This document shows, in pieces, positions 7,362-15,722 of a stretch of DNA of 52,426 bases. Positions within the stretch are counted from its first letter, which is position 1; each line of letters begins with the position of its first letter. The notes beneath the pieces were generated by a model that saw only the letters and a list, made by a program, of their open reading frames with translations, had not been told where the DNA came from and did not search any database. The stretch comes from Mesorhizobium sp. J428 (lineage in GTDB: Bacteria; Pseudomonadota; Alphaproteobacteria; Rhizobiales; Rhizobiaceae). The DNA lies in contig NZ_JAJOMX010000002.1 in the NCBI RefSeq assembly GCF_024699925.1, positions 1 to 52,426 of the forward strand, in the 5' to 3' direction. The translations under genes were made by a program, and so were the position numbers.

Positions 7362-7804
7362 GGGCGGTTCTCGCCGCCTTCGCCCTGGTACTAGCGCTTC
7401 CGGCAGCAAGCGCTAGTGCCGCCGGACCGGATGAGGTCTGCGACCTGCATTTTTCCGGCGGCGCGATCCTACCTGCCGTCCCGGTTGCCAAGACAGTTGC
7501 AGCGCAGGCGACCGGGCTCGCGAACCGCGACGACGCAGGCCCGGGGCTGCTGTTTAGTTGGCCCAAGGCCGAACCTCGCGTGTTCTGGATGCGGGACACC
7601 CATTTCCCGCTGACCGTTGGCTTTTTCGGCGCAGACGGCGTGCTATTCGCCCAGGCGAACATGCAGCCGATGACCGACACCTACCACTTCTCGGTGAGCC
7701 CGGCGGCCGACGCGCTCGAACTCGCGCAAGGTCAGTTCGAGCGGCACGGCTTGCGGATCGGCTCGAGAATCGTTTCTCGTGAGTGCCGGCCGGCGGGTCC
7801 ATAG
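7358..7804 (+). CDS. DUF192-family exported protein
   Basis: 148-aa protein starting at a GTG that overlaps the korB stop (GTGA), so it is the last gene of the ssb operon. A signal peptide occupies about the first 22 residues (MRAVLAAFALVLALPAASAS). The body has the DUF192 core, LLFSWPKAEPRVFWMRDTHF followed by PLTVGFFGADGVL, matching the family's W-M-x-x-T-x-x-P-L pattern. It is predicted periplasmic. The biochemical role of DUF192 is not established. A strong terminator follows 35 bases after the stop. This copy is the only readable one, because copy 2 is corrupted from residue about 131 on. Confidence 0.8.
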   Translation: MRAVLAAFALVLALPAASASAAGPDEVCDLHFSGGAILPAVPVAKTVAAQATGLANRDDAGPGLLFSWPKAEPRVFWMRDTHFPLTVGFFGADGVLFAQANMQPMTDTYHFSVSPAADALELAQGQFERHGLRIGSRIVSRECRPAGP

Positions 7805-7838
7805 CCGGCGTAGGGTAGGGCGCGTCAGAAATCGGCCG

Positions 7839-7869
7839 AAAAAGGGACAGGCGATGCCTGTCCCTTTTT
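7839..7869. terminator. Strong bidirectional terminator after korB-DUF192
   Basis: Perfect 14-bp stem AAAAAGGGACAGGC / GCCTGTCCCTTTTT (7839-7852, 7856-7869) around a GAT loop. The flanking A and T runs let it act in both directions. It ends the partition operon and separates it from the transfer origin. Confidence 0.85.
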
Positions 7870-7938
7870 CATTTCCGCCGCCTGATGGGCGAGGCGCGAT
7901 GCGCCCGCCGCTGTCGCCCAACGGGCGCAGCTTAACTC

Positions 7939-8060
7939 GTCTGCGTGACCGCAGACTGAATAGCCCACCCCTGCGCCTCGTAAGAGGGCAGGGGCGGCGT
8001 AGCTCCTTGGAACCTTCCAAGGAGCGGAGGCGCGTAGTGGGCTATTGCAGGATAGGCCGA
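7939..8060. other. oriT: IncP-type origin of transfer (oriT)
   Basis: GCAGGATAGG at 8047-8056 is identical to the nick-region decamer of RP4. On the minus strand it reads CCTATCCTG^C, the MOBP consensus, which places the nick between 8048 and 8047. Upstream are nested perfect inverted repeats: GTCTGCG/CGCAGAC (7939-7956), AATAGCCCAC/GTGGGCTATT (7959-7968 and 8037-8046), CCCCTGC/GCAGGGG (7968-7994), GCGCCTC/GAGGCGC (7973-7979 and 8027-8033) and GCTCCTTGGAA/TTCCAAGGAGC (8002-8025). The outermost long arm ends directly at the nick core. The accessory gene and relaxase follow on the plus strand, the same orientation as RP4 traJ relative to its oriT. Confidence 0.85.
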
Positions 8061-8127
8061 AGGCCGGTAGAGTACGCGCGTACAGCGCTCCTCTGGCACC
8101 CTGTCGGGTGCGTATGACAGGCCCACA

Positions 8128-8676
8128 ATGACCACTGAGAAGCCGAACAGCCCCTATCTCAATCTCTACCTCGGCGAACTGAAAGAGCCGTGGGAGGCCT
8201 ATTGCGCCGCGCGCAATCTCAAGCCCGGCGCTGCCATCCGCGCAGCCATCCAGGCACAGTTGAAAGCAGCACGGCCGCCGTATGACTCGCAGCCCTTGGC
8301 CGCATCGCAGGCCCCAGCGCAGGCCGAGCCGCGCAGGCGTTACGAAATCACCTTGATCCCTTCCGAAATGGACGCCATCCGCCGCAGGCTGGACGGCAAG
8401 CGCACTCCGCGCGATTGGATTGCGGCCGTGATCCGCGCCGCCCTTACTCGTGAACCTCAGTTCGGCGACGCCGAGGTCCAAGTCCTCGCGAACTCCAATT
8501 ACCAGCTGCAGGCGATCGGTCGGAACCTCAACCAGATCGCTCGCAGGCTCAACGAGCGCAAGGCGCAGGACTTTCCCGCGAGGCGCGTCGCGGACATTGA
8601 GCGCACCATCGCCCAGCACACCGAGGCCGTCACCGCCCTCATGCGCGCCTGTCAGGAGCGCTGGCCCCTCGCATGA
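8128..8676 (+). CDS. mobC: oriT-binding relaxosome accessory protein (MobC/TraJ-like)
   Basis: 182-aa protein encoded 70 bases from the nick and overlapping the relaxase start (ATGA). It seems to have two ribbon-helix-helix-like parts. The first is SPYLNLYLGELKEPWEAYCA and what follows (residues about 8-45). The second begins RRYEITLIPSEMDAIRRRL (about 70-100). The conserved mobilisation motif NYQLQAIGRNLNQIARRLN (about 123-141) is the MobC-family signature. Such proteins bind the oriT inverted repeat and load the relaxase. It is longer than RP4 TraJ (123 aa) because of the N-terminal part. Intact in both copies. Confidence 0.82.
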   Translation: MTTEKPNSPYLNLYLGELKEPWEAYCAARNLKPGAAIRAAIQAQLKAARPPYDSQPLAASQAPAQAEPRRRYEITLIPSEMDAIRRRLDGKRTPRDWIAAVIRAALTREPQFGDAEVQVLANSNYQLQAIGRNLNQIARRLNERKAQDFPARRVADIERTIAQHTEAVTALMRACQERWPLA

Positions 8677-9734
8677 GCGCGTCGATTGACCATTGGCTTG
8701 ACGAATTCGGAGCCGAGCTAGACCCGATCTATTCGCGTGGCCGCCATGTCAAAGCGCCCCGTAAGGCGCCCGGCACAGGCTCCAAGGCGAAGCGCGGTAA
8801 ACCCACGGGGCCGGCGACCAGGGAAAGTCGGCGCGCAACCCTTGAACGGATTGCGCGGAAGTCGCCGGAAGTCATGGTCAAAATCACCGGGGGCGGGCGA
8901 AACATGCGTCAAATCAAGGCGCACATGGATTACATCTCGCGCAACGGTCTTGTGGAACTCGAAGACGAGCAAGGGCTCGCCTATCTCGGCAAGAAGGATG
9001 TCCGCAGCGTTCGCGATACATGGCGCGATGGCGGTCATTCCATTCCCAGCGACGGCGACGACGGGCCGCGCGAGGCTTTCAACATCATGCTTTCAATGCC
9101 TCCGGGTACCCCGCGGGATGAAGTCAAGGCGGCTGTGCGTGCCTTCGCCGCTGATGAGTTCCAGGGCTTCCAGTACTGTTTCGCCGCTCACAACGACGAG
9201 AAACATCCGCACGTCCATTTGACGGTGAAGGCAACCGCCTTGGACGGTTCGCGGCTCAACCCGCGCAAGGGCGATTTGCATCGCTGGCGCGTGAAGTTCG
9301 CCCAAGAGCTTCGCGACAGAGGCGTTGACGCCAATGCTTCTCCCCGCAAGGCTCGGGGCGTCGTGCGGAAGGCACAACGCCAGGCATTGATCCGAATCGC
9401 CGAACGTGGCGGTCAATCGCGCGTCGCGCGCACGCAGGAAGACCAAGCGAATCGCGAGGCGATGGGGAAGGGCGCTCATCCCAATCCTGCGCAAGACAGA
9501 ATCAGCGTGACGCGCAAGCGCGTCCTGCTGGGGTATGGGCAGATGGCAAAGGCGCTGGCGAGAGGGTCCGCCAACGATCGCGCGCTTGCCGTCAGCCTCG
9601 TCGACCTGGTGCGAGCTATGCCCGCACCAACCACCGCGCACGAGGCGCGCGTAGAGGCCGCCAGAGCGGCCATTGCGGAGCGCCAAGGGCAAAGAGAGGC
9701 CGCACGCGGCCGCGAGGGCCAGAACCGCGCCTAA
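8673..9734 (+). CDS. MOBP-family relaxase (mobilisation nuclease)
   Basis: 353-aa DNA-nicking transesterase that starts transfer. The metal-binding motif III is clear at residues 173-182 (HNDEKHPHVH). The likely nucleophile is Tyr87 in AHMDYISRNG, next to the RNMRQIKAH stretch. Catalytic motif I usually lies near the N-terminus in MOBP relaxases, so the basic 80-residue extension in front of it (DHWLDEFGAELDPIYSRGRH and on) is unusual. The C-terminus is a basic helical tail ending GREGQNRA, with no primase or LPD7 domain. LPD7 is encoded separately at 13441-15349. It is translationally coupled to the accessory gene. Confidence 0.9.
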   Translation: MSASIDHWLDEFGAELDPIYSRGRHVKAPRKAPGTGSKAKRGKPTGPATRESRRATLERIARKSPEVMVKITGGGRNMRQIKAHMDYISRNGLVELEDEQGLAYLGKKDVRSVRDTWRDGGHSIPSDGDDGPREAFNIMLSMPPGTPRDEVKAAVRAFAADEFQGFQYCFAAHNDEKHPHVHLTVKATALDGSRLNPRKGDLHRWRVKFAQELRDRGVDANASPRKARGVVRKAQRQALIRIAERGGQSRVARTQEDQANREAMGKGAHPNPAQDRISVTRKRVLLGYGQMAKALARGSANDRALAVSLVDLVRAMPAPTTAHEARVEAARAAIAERQGQREAARGREGQNRA

Positions 9735-9964
9735 GCGCGCCTATTGCGGGCTGCGCCATCTTTTTTCGACGCCAATAGCACCTTCGGGCCGGCTGCCCCG
9801 CCCGTGCGTTCGACTGCGCCATACGTTCGTCCGACCTCGCAGTCGCGCAAGGGGCGCTTCGCTCAAGCCCTTGCCCGCCTGCTTTCCCGGGTCGGACGTA
9901 TCGAGGCGCTACGTCGAAAGCACTCAAGAGCGTGGCATCAACACCAACCCCGAAGGAGGGAACC

Positions 9965-11961
9965 ATGGCAACGCAAACGAAAAAGTCGCAGACCCCGAAG
10001 AAGGCCGCCAGGGCGGCATCCGAAAAGCCGTCTCTTGCATCTAAGAGCGTGGTGGGAGCGGAGCAGAACGCAGTCAAGGGCGAGGCTAACCCGGAGATCG
10101 TATTCATCCCGGTTTCCAATCTGGTCTGGTCGGCGCGGAACGTGCGCAGGGCACCGAGTGGCGACGTTTCCGACCTGAAAGCGAGCATTGCGGCGCTGGC
10201 TGGCCGCTTGGTGCAAAACCTCGTGGTCGTGAAGGAAGGCGAGGGGTTCGGCGTGGTGGCGGGCGGGCGTCGGCTCAAGGCGTTGATGGAACTGGTGGCG
10301 GAAGGCGTTTTGAGCGCGAGCCATGCAGTGGCGTGCGTCGTCGTGGACGATAGCGAAGCGGTCGAATTCAGCCTTACCGAAAACCTGCAGCGTGAAGCGA
10401 TGCACCCGGCGGACGAGTGCGCGGCATTTCTGGCCCTGACCGAACAGGGCAAGTCTCCGGATGCGGTCGCCGCGTTCTTCGGCGTCGAACCGGCATACGT
10501 CAAGCGGCGTCTAGTGCTCGCATCCGTGGCTCCGGCGGTGTTCGAGCGGTTCAGGGCAGGCGAAATTGACCTCGATCAAATCATGGCGCTGACCCTCACC
10601 GACGATCATGCGTTGCAAGAGAGCATCGTTGGCAAGGGTCGCGTGCCGGGGGCGCACGAAATCCGCCGCCAACTGTCGCAAGCCAGTGTGCGGGCGAGTG
10701 ACCGGCGGGCGAGGTTCGTCACGGTGAAGGCCTACGAAAAGGCAGGCGGGGCGGTGCATCGCGATCTTTTCGCCAATGCTCGCGACGACATGGACGATGG
10801 TCAGGTGGAAGTGGTGCTGCTGGACGCCGGGCTGTTGGAACGGCTCGCCATCGAAAAGGCGGCAAGGCTCGGCGCGGACGAGCAGAGCAAGGCAGGCGGG
10901 GCGTGGGTGGACGTGGTGCTGAATTACGAGACTTACCACGATCAGGGCTATTCGCGTGCGCCGTCGGTGCTGCGGCCGGAAACCGAAGCCGAGGCGGCGG
11001 AGCGGGCGCGGCTGGAAGCCGAGCATGAGCGTCTTGAACAGGCCTATCAGAAGGAAGACGACGACGAAGCCAGCGAAGCCCTCTATGCGCAGCAGGAGGA
11101 AGTTTCCGAAGCACTGGACCGGTTGACGGAAGCCCGCAGCGGCGAGCATCCCGACATTGCCCGCCTTACCGGTATCGTCGTGAGCCTCGGCCATGACGGC
11201 AAGGCGCGGTTCCATCATGGCCTGATCCGTCCGGGCGACAAGAAGGCCGCGCAGCAGATCGCGAAAGGCGGTGAAGCAGGGGAGGGCGGTTTGGGTGCTG
11301 CCAGCAATGGCGGGTCGGACCAGACCGAGCCGCAATCGCTTGTGCAGGAACTGACCGCGATCCGCAGTGCCGTCATCCGCGACGCGCTCGCGAAGAATGT
11401 GGACTATTCGTTGCGCCTGCTGGCGTTCCAGCTTTGGGGATCACTGGCGCGTCACTGGACCGGTTCCCAGCTGCACATCAGCACGACCGCATGCCATCGC
11501 GAACTGACCCGACGCGTTCCCGCGATGGAGGGCATCCGATCCACATCGAGCAGGAGCAGCGCGCCGAAACGTGGGCCGAAAAGCTGGGCGGCGGCATGGA
11601 GGAGGACGACTTCGACGCGGCATGGGCTTGGTGCCTCGCTGCCGATCAGGCCGAAATCCTCGATCTGCTGGCCTACTGCACGTCCTGCTGTTTCGATGAC
11701 GTGCGCCAGTTCGTCGGGAACGACGGAGGCCGCAGCCGGGTCATGCTGTCGGACCTCGGGGCGAGTGTTGCCGCGCACTGGACGCCCACGGCGGACAACT
11801 ATTTCGGCAAGCTCAAGAAAGGGCCGCTGATTGGTCTGCTGGGTGAGCATGCGCCGGCCGGTGCCGACAAGGCGAAGCGTGCAGCCCTCGCGAGCGTCGC
11901 CGAGGACAAGCTCGGAAATGCTGGCTGGATGCCGGAAGTCCTGTTGCCGCTGGCCAGCTGA
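9965..11961 (+). CDS. Large ParB-like nuclease-fold protein (frameshifted near the 3' end here)
   Basis: Full description at 36793-38787, where the 664-aa frame is intact. The ATG at 9965 follows GAAGGAGGGAACC, a strong ribosome binding site, and I prefer it to the upstream start at 9932. In this copy GGAGGGCATCCGATCC near 11526 is two bases longer than GGAGGCTCCGATCC in copy 2. The frame therefore shifts at about residue 521 and continues out of phase to the same stop at 11961. The 230 bases between the relaxase and this gene hold no other gene. Confidence 0.8.
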
Positions 11962-11979
11962 TCCGGCGAGCAGGGAGCC

Positions 11980-12005
11980 AAGAGGCCGGGGAACCCCGGC
12001 CTCTT
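11980..12005 (+). terminator. Terminator after the ParB-like gene
   Basis: Perfect 12-bp stem AAGAGGCCGGGG / CCCCGGCCTCTT with a 2-base AA loop, 18 bases after the stop codon. It faces the minus-strand terminator at 12053. Confidence 0.8.
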
Positions 12006-12052
12006 CATAGCTTGTGTCATTGGGCAACAGCGCCATCAGGGCGGGCAAAAAA

Positions 12053-12078
12053 GAAACCCCGGCGAAAGCCGGGGTTTC
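12053..12078 (-). terminator. Terminator for the minus-strand trbM operon
   Basis: Perfect 11-bp stem GAAACCCCGGC / GCCGGGGTTTC closed by a GAAA tetraloop. On the minus strand it is followed by a T run (the A run at 12047-12052). It ends transcription arriving from trbM. Copy 2 has one more A in the run. Confidence 0.82.
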
Positions 12079-12092
12079 GGTTGTGCTGCGTT

Positions 12093-12134
12093 TGGTGACG
12101 CAGGCGGCGCGATCGCCGGCGAGATCCGTCACCA
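12093..12134. repeat. 42-bp palindromic element, number 1 (TGGTGAC-N28-GTCACCA)
   Basis: Outer arms extend to 11 bp here (GTTTGGTGACG / CGTCACCAAAC, 12090-12100 and 12127-12137). The core GCGGCGCGATCGCCGGCG is centred on the palindrome GCGATCGC. From the tenth spacer base it is identical to the element at 23943. It lies between the trbM stop and its terminator. Confidence 0.8.
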
Positions 12135-12138
12135 AACT

Positions 12139-12744
12139 TCAATGGCCGCCGCCCAGCCAGTAAACGCCGCCGGCATTTCCGCCGGTGTTCTGGCTGCGGT
12201 TCCGCAGCTCGGCGTTGTATCTGGCCAGGGCGGCGTCGTAGTCGGCCGCATCGACCCAGAAGCCACCATTGTTCGGGTCGCCCACGTAGCGGGCGACTGT
12301 GCCGTTCGTGTGGTCGGTGTAGCCGTGACTTCCGTAGGCGGCGCAGTGCGACGGCAGGGTGTTGCGGATGTAGGTCGGGCGATCGTCGTCCCGAGGACGC
12401 CACACGCGCATCGAGGCGTTCAGCGCGGCCGCGTCGCAGCGACCGGCGCCGTTGGCGATGGAATCGACGAGCGACCGCATGTTGTCGTCCTGCGACGCGC
12501 TCGGGCACAGGTTCAGGAAGTTCTTGCGCGCTTTGATCGTGTCCGAAATGCGCCGCGCATCGATGCTGAAATACCGCCGGATCGAGGGAGCGCATTCGCT
12601 CGGCTGCTGCCCGGTGGACAGGCAGAGGATTGCTTCGCAAGCCAGTTTGGTGTCGCCGGTGAACATGCCTTCGGCCTTCGCCGGCGAGGCCAGGCCGGCG
12701 ATCGCGATCGCGAGCGCGAGCAGGGTGCCGATTACCGTCTTCAT
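12139..12744 (-). CDS. trbM: TrbM-family conjugal transfer protein
   Basis: 201-aa exported protein. The signal peptide MKTVIGTLLALAIAIAGLAS ends near Ala24. The mature N-terminus has the TrbM signature LACEAILCLSTGQQPSECAP followed by SIRRYFSI, with paired cysteines in an export context. The C-terminal part is Gly/Asn-rich (GGNAGGVYWLGGGH). TrbM belongs to the mating-pair region of IncP-like plasmids, but no other trb or virB gene is present here, so it is an orphan. The gene starts 31 bases after the OmpA-type gene on the same strand, preceded by AAGGAGAATGACTG. It is probably cotranscribed with that gene from the promoter around 13320. Confidence 0.82.
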   Translation of the reverse strand: MKTVIGTLLALAIAIAGLASPAKAEGMFTGDTKLACEAILCLSTGQQPSECAPSIRRYFSIDARRISDTIKARKNFLNLCPSASQDDNMRSLVDSIANGAGRCDAAALNASMRVWRPRDDDRPTYIRNTLPSHCAAYGSHGYTDHTNGTVARYVGDPNNGGFWVDAADYDAALARYNAELRNRSQNTGGNAGGVYWLGGGH

Positions 12745-12775
12745 CAGTCATTCTCCTTGGTGGTTGCCGCAAGGC

Positions 12776-13312
12776 TCACTTGCGGATGATTTCGATGTCC
12801 ACGCGCCTGTTGAGCGCGCGACCTCCCGAATAGTTGTTGCCGCCGATGGGATCGGCGGCCGACGCGTAGTTCACGCTGATGACCCGGGCCGGGACGCCCT
12901 GATGGATGAGCCAGTCACGCGCGGCGGCGGCACGCCTGGCAGCGATCGTCTCGTCACCCGCGCTCGGGCGGGCGGCATCGGTGCGGCCACGCACTTCGAT
13001 CCGTGCATAGCCGTCGCCCAGCAGCGACCTCAGCGCGGCCGCTTGCTGTCGAGTCGGCTGGAACGTCGACCTGTTCCAGGGGAAATGCACCGACACGGTT
13101 CTCGACGCCGGCGCGACGGCATCGACCTTGTGCGCAGGCTCTACGGCCGCAGGTGCTTCCGGAAAAACCTGCAGCGCCAGCCCTCGCACGTCGGCGGTGC
13201 TGTTGATGTCGACGCGCTTTCGGCCGCTCACATTCGGCGGCTTCGGCGCAGAGGCACATGCGGCCAACATCGAGGCGATGACCGCGGCCAGTATTGCGGA
13301 ATGGATCTTCAC
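12776..13312 (-). CDS. OmpA-family lipoprotein
   Basis: 178-aa outer-membrane lipoprotein. The N-terminus has a lipobox, SMLAAC, with the lipidated residue at Cys19. Residues about 70-178 form an OmpA-like peptidoglycan-binding domain: VSVHFPWNRSTFQPT, IEVRGRTDAA, AARRAAAARDWLIHQGVPA and the closing RALNRRVDIEIIRK. Lipoproteins of this type anchor transfer machinery or the envelope in several conjugative systems. Next to trbM it is probably a leftover of the transfer region. Two 42-bp palindromic elements sit in its upstream region (13334-13434). Confidence 0.8.
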   Translation of the reverse strand: MKIHSAILAAVIASMLAACASAPKPPNVSGRKRVDINSTADVRGLALQVFPEAPAAVEPAHKVDAVAPASRTVSVHFPWNRSTFQPTRQQAAALRSLLGDGYARIEVRGRTDAARPSAGDETIAARRAAAARDWLIHQGVPARVISVNYASAADPIGGNNYSGGRALNRRVDIEIIRK

Positions 13313-13333
13313 GTTGGTCTCCGAGATAGATGG

Positions 13334-13375
13334 TGGTGACGCCGGCGGCGCGTCGACGCGCTGCAGTTGTCACCA
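13334..13375. repeat. 42-bp palindromic element, number 2
   Basis: TGGTGAC at 13334-13340 and GTCACCA at 13369-13375. The centre, GCGCGTCGACGCGC, is a 14-bp palindrome on its own. It starts 22 bases upstream of the OmpA-type start codon, so it overlaps or adjoins that gene's promoter. The sequence is closest to the element at 24024. Confidence 0.8.
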
Positions 13376-13392
13376 AACGGAAAGGGCAGGGG

Positions 13393-13434
13393 TGGTGACA
13401 GGGGATGCGCCTTGATCGGCGATCCCCGTCACCA
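13393..13434. repeat. 42-bp palindromic element, number 3
   Basis: TGGTGAC at 13393-13399 and GTCACCA at 13428-13434. Further matching arms GGGGAT-N-CGCC / GGCG-ATCCCC make it the most complete palindrome of the set. It lies 17 bp from element 2 and 6 bp from the end of the LPD7 gene, so the pair fills the whole gap between two genes on the same strand. Confidence 0.8.
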
Positions 13435-13440
13435 AATGCG

Positions 13441-15349
13441 CTAACGGGTGCGCTCCGCTCGACGCTCGACCTGCGGCCGGGTCTTATCTGCGCCGTGATC
13501 CTTCGACGGCGCGCTGTGGTCGTACACCTGGACGGGCGGGAGCCGCCCGGCCTTGTCTTCACGGTCGATGCGAGCGTTGAGCGCGTCAAGCGCGATTTGC
13601 CTCGCCTCGGGATCTTTCACCTTTTCGGCGACTACGGCCGCGGCGACAGACTTGACGATTTTCGCCCGGTCGCTGTCGGGCGCCTTCGCGACCTCCCAGC
13701 TGTTGCGATGCGTATTGACCGGTTCGCGACCGATGGCTTTGCCTTGGGCGTCACGTTTCACGGCATCTACCGTCACCGGTTCATTGCCACGGTAGCTGAT
13801 CGTGATCGCGTCGCCACGCTGTGCCGCGCTTTCCCTGATCGACCGGGCCAGATCCTTGCCCCAAACAGTTTCGTCGCCCTTGGCCGTGGCCAGCGTGACG
13901 AAATAGCTCTGGTTCTCCTTCGGGTCGTTCCGGTAGGGCGCGGCTCCATGTGCCACCAGAAGGCCCGTGAAGGCCTTCAGAGCGTGTTCCGTAGCGCTTT
14001 CTGTTGCCGCGGCCCGTTCGTGTCCCCTCCCGGTCTCCTGTGCCCTCTCCGGGGCCTTGGCGGGGGATTTCTCCGCATTTGCGTCAAGCCCAGGCTTGGA
14101 ACGCTCCGGCACGCGCTCGATCCCGTTGCGCTCCTGTCGCTCGCGTAGCGCCTGCAGATCCTTCAAGTCCTGGTCCTGCGGCTTGTAACCCCGAACTTCC
14201 AGCCCGCGCAGGCTCGCTTCGAGCCAGACCTCGCGCCGGAAGTCCGGATGACCGGAAACCGAAATGGTCTTCCAGCCCTTGGCTTCCGCCATCGTCGCCA
14301 TCGCCCGCGCCACGCGATCATCGTTGGAAGCGGTCTTGAGGGTATCGCCAGCATCACGGAACGCGATCTTGCCCGGCTGATCCTTGAACCGGTATTCCGA
14401 CCCATGGACGCGGAATTGCGCATGCAGCTGTTCGCTCAGCTCGATCCGCCGATTCTTTTCATGTTCCGTCATCGTCAGCGGTGCGAAACTCGGTTTGCGG
14501 CCCGCCAGCTCGTCGAGATCGTTCTCGTTGTCGCGGCGCTTGGCGTCCTGAGCGAGATTGCCGACGCGCAGCCGTTCGGTCTCGATCGCATCGCGATCAC
14601 GCTCGCGCAGACGTTGGGCCGCCTGCAGCGCTTCGTCGACGTCGACCATATCGCGGGTCCGCACCCGGTCCGGTCTGACCTGGTTTGGCTCTCGCTCTTC
14701 GATCAGTTCGCGGAAGCCGGAACGGACGTGATATTCCGCCACGCGTTCGCCGCGTCGTTTCTCGTCCGGCGAATAGTCGGCTGCGAAATCGCCGATCTTG
14801 TTATCGAGGACGCGAAACTGCGGGCCCTGCTGAAACAGACGATGCGCCTCATGGGCGTCGTCTGTTGTCACGAGGTCGCGGTAGAGCCCGTCAGACTGGC
14901 GGATCTGAACGGTCCACTGTCCGGCGGCCGCGTCTTGTACCGCAGGATGGCGGCTCTGCATTTCCTGGACGAAGGACGCCGCGCGGTCGCCCTGAGACTT
15001 CGCCGTCTCGCGAGCCTCCCGTTCGGCGGGGCTCAAGCCATAGGCATTCGCCAGCGACTCGCCCGACAGGGTTCCGCGAAGGTTGCCGCCCGCCAAGCCG
15101 AGATCCGATCGTGTGAGGATCTTCTCGGCATTCTCCTCGCCGACTATGCCCTCCAGTTCCGCGGGCTTGATGCCCTTGAAACGCGCCACTTGCAGGCCGG
15201 CCAGATGGAAAGACAATGTGAATGAATCGTCGTCGCCCTTCTCCTGGCGCTCGAAACGCAGGGAAGTCGCCGGCATGTCGTTGATCATCGTGACCCCCCC
15301 AGGCTGGCACAGGGCCAGCCTGGGGGGCGTCGTTTGTCGTCGTCGCCAT
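13441..15349 (-). CDS. LPD7-domain protein (relaxase-associated), about 635 aa
   Basis: Large protein whose residues about 290-400 match LPD7 (large polyvalent protein-associated domain 7): EYRFKDQPGKIAFRDAGDTL, MAEAKGWKTISVSGHPDFRR and VWLEASLRGLEVRGYKPQDQ. LPD7 is normally fused to MOBP relaxases. Here it stands alone on the opposite strand. Long charged helices flank it. I place the start at the ATG at 15349 (MATTTNDAPQAG), preceded by GAGGT. In this copy a run of seven C at 15294-15300 shifts the frame and leaves the internal ATG at 15288 as the apparent start. Copy 2 has six C and an open N-terminus. The 3' end is correct only here (VYDHSAPSKDHGADK to AERTR). Confidence 0.75.
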
Positions 15350-15359
15350 GGTGTTTACC

Positions 15360-15624
15360 TCACCGCTCGATCGGGGCGGATTCGCGCGACTTGCTCTTGT
15401 CCGGCGCTTCCTGCCTCTGCTCGGCCGGAACAGCAGCCCGCTCCATGGCCGTGTCCATCACATTGCGAAGATGGTCCATGAACGTCGTGCGCTGTTTCGG
15501 CGACGAGATATTTTTCTCGGCGTATTCCTGCGCCGTGGCCATGATCCGCTCTGCGGTGTTCTGCCGGCGTTCGGAGGCCGAGGCCGCACGCTGCTCGGAC
15601 TCCTTGTCCGGATTGAACGGGCAT
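15360..15624 (-). pseudogene. Gene fragment cut by the transposon (C-terminal part only)
   Basis: An open frame runs out of the transposon boundary and ends at 15360: NPDKESEQRAASASERRQNT, AERIMATAQEYAEKNISS, then FMDHLRNVMDTAMERAAVPA to KSRESAPIER. It is charged and helical, and its 5' end is missing. An internal ATG at 15542 could give 60 aa. It lies directly upstream of the LPD7 gene, so it was the 3' end of a gene in the same operon, probably another transfer gene. The family cannot be named from what is left. Confidence 0.7.
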
Positions 15625-15662
15625 GGGGTCGGCTCCGGCTGAGGGCGGAATCCTACGTTAAG
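15625..15662. repeat. Terminal inverted repeat, tnpR-operon end (copy B)
   Basis: 38 bp starting GGGGTCGGCTCC and ending TACGTTAAG. Compared with the other end, only the outermost base differs (G here, C there). A second CCTACGTTTAG at 15677-15687 repeats the inner motif CCTACGTTAAG (15652-15662) 25 bp further in. This subterminal copy is absent from the tnpA end. Confidence 0.9.
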
Positions 15663-15722
15663 GGTTTTATCAATGTCCTACGTTTAGCGGCGGCTTCAGG
15701 GACCAGATTGCTCACCAATTGC

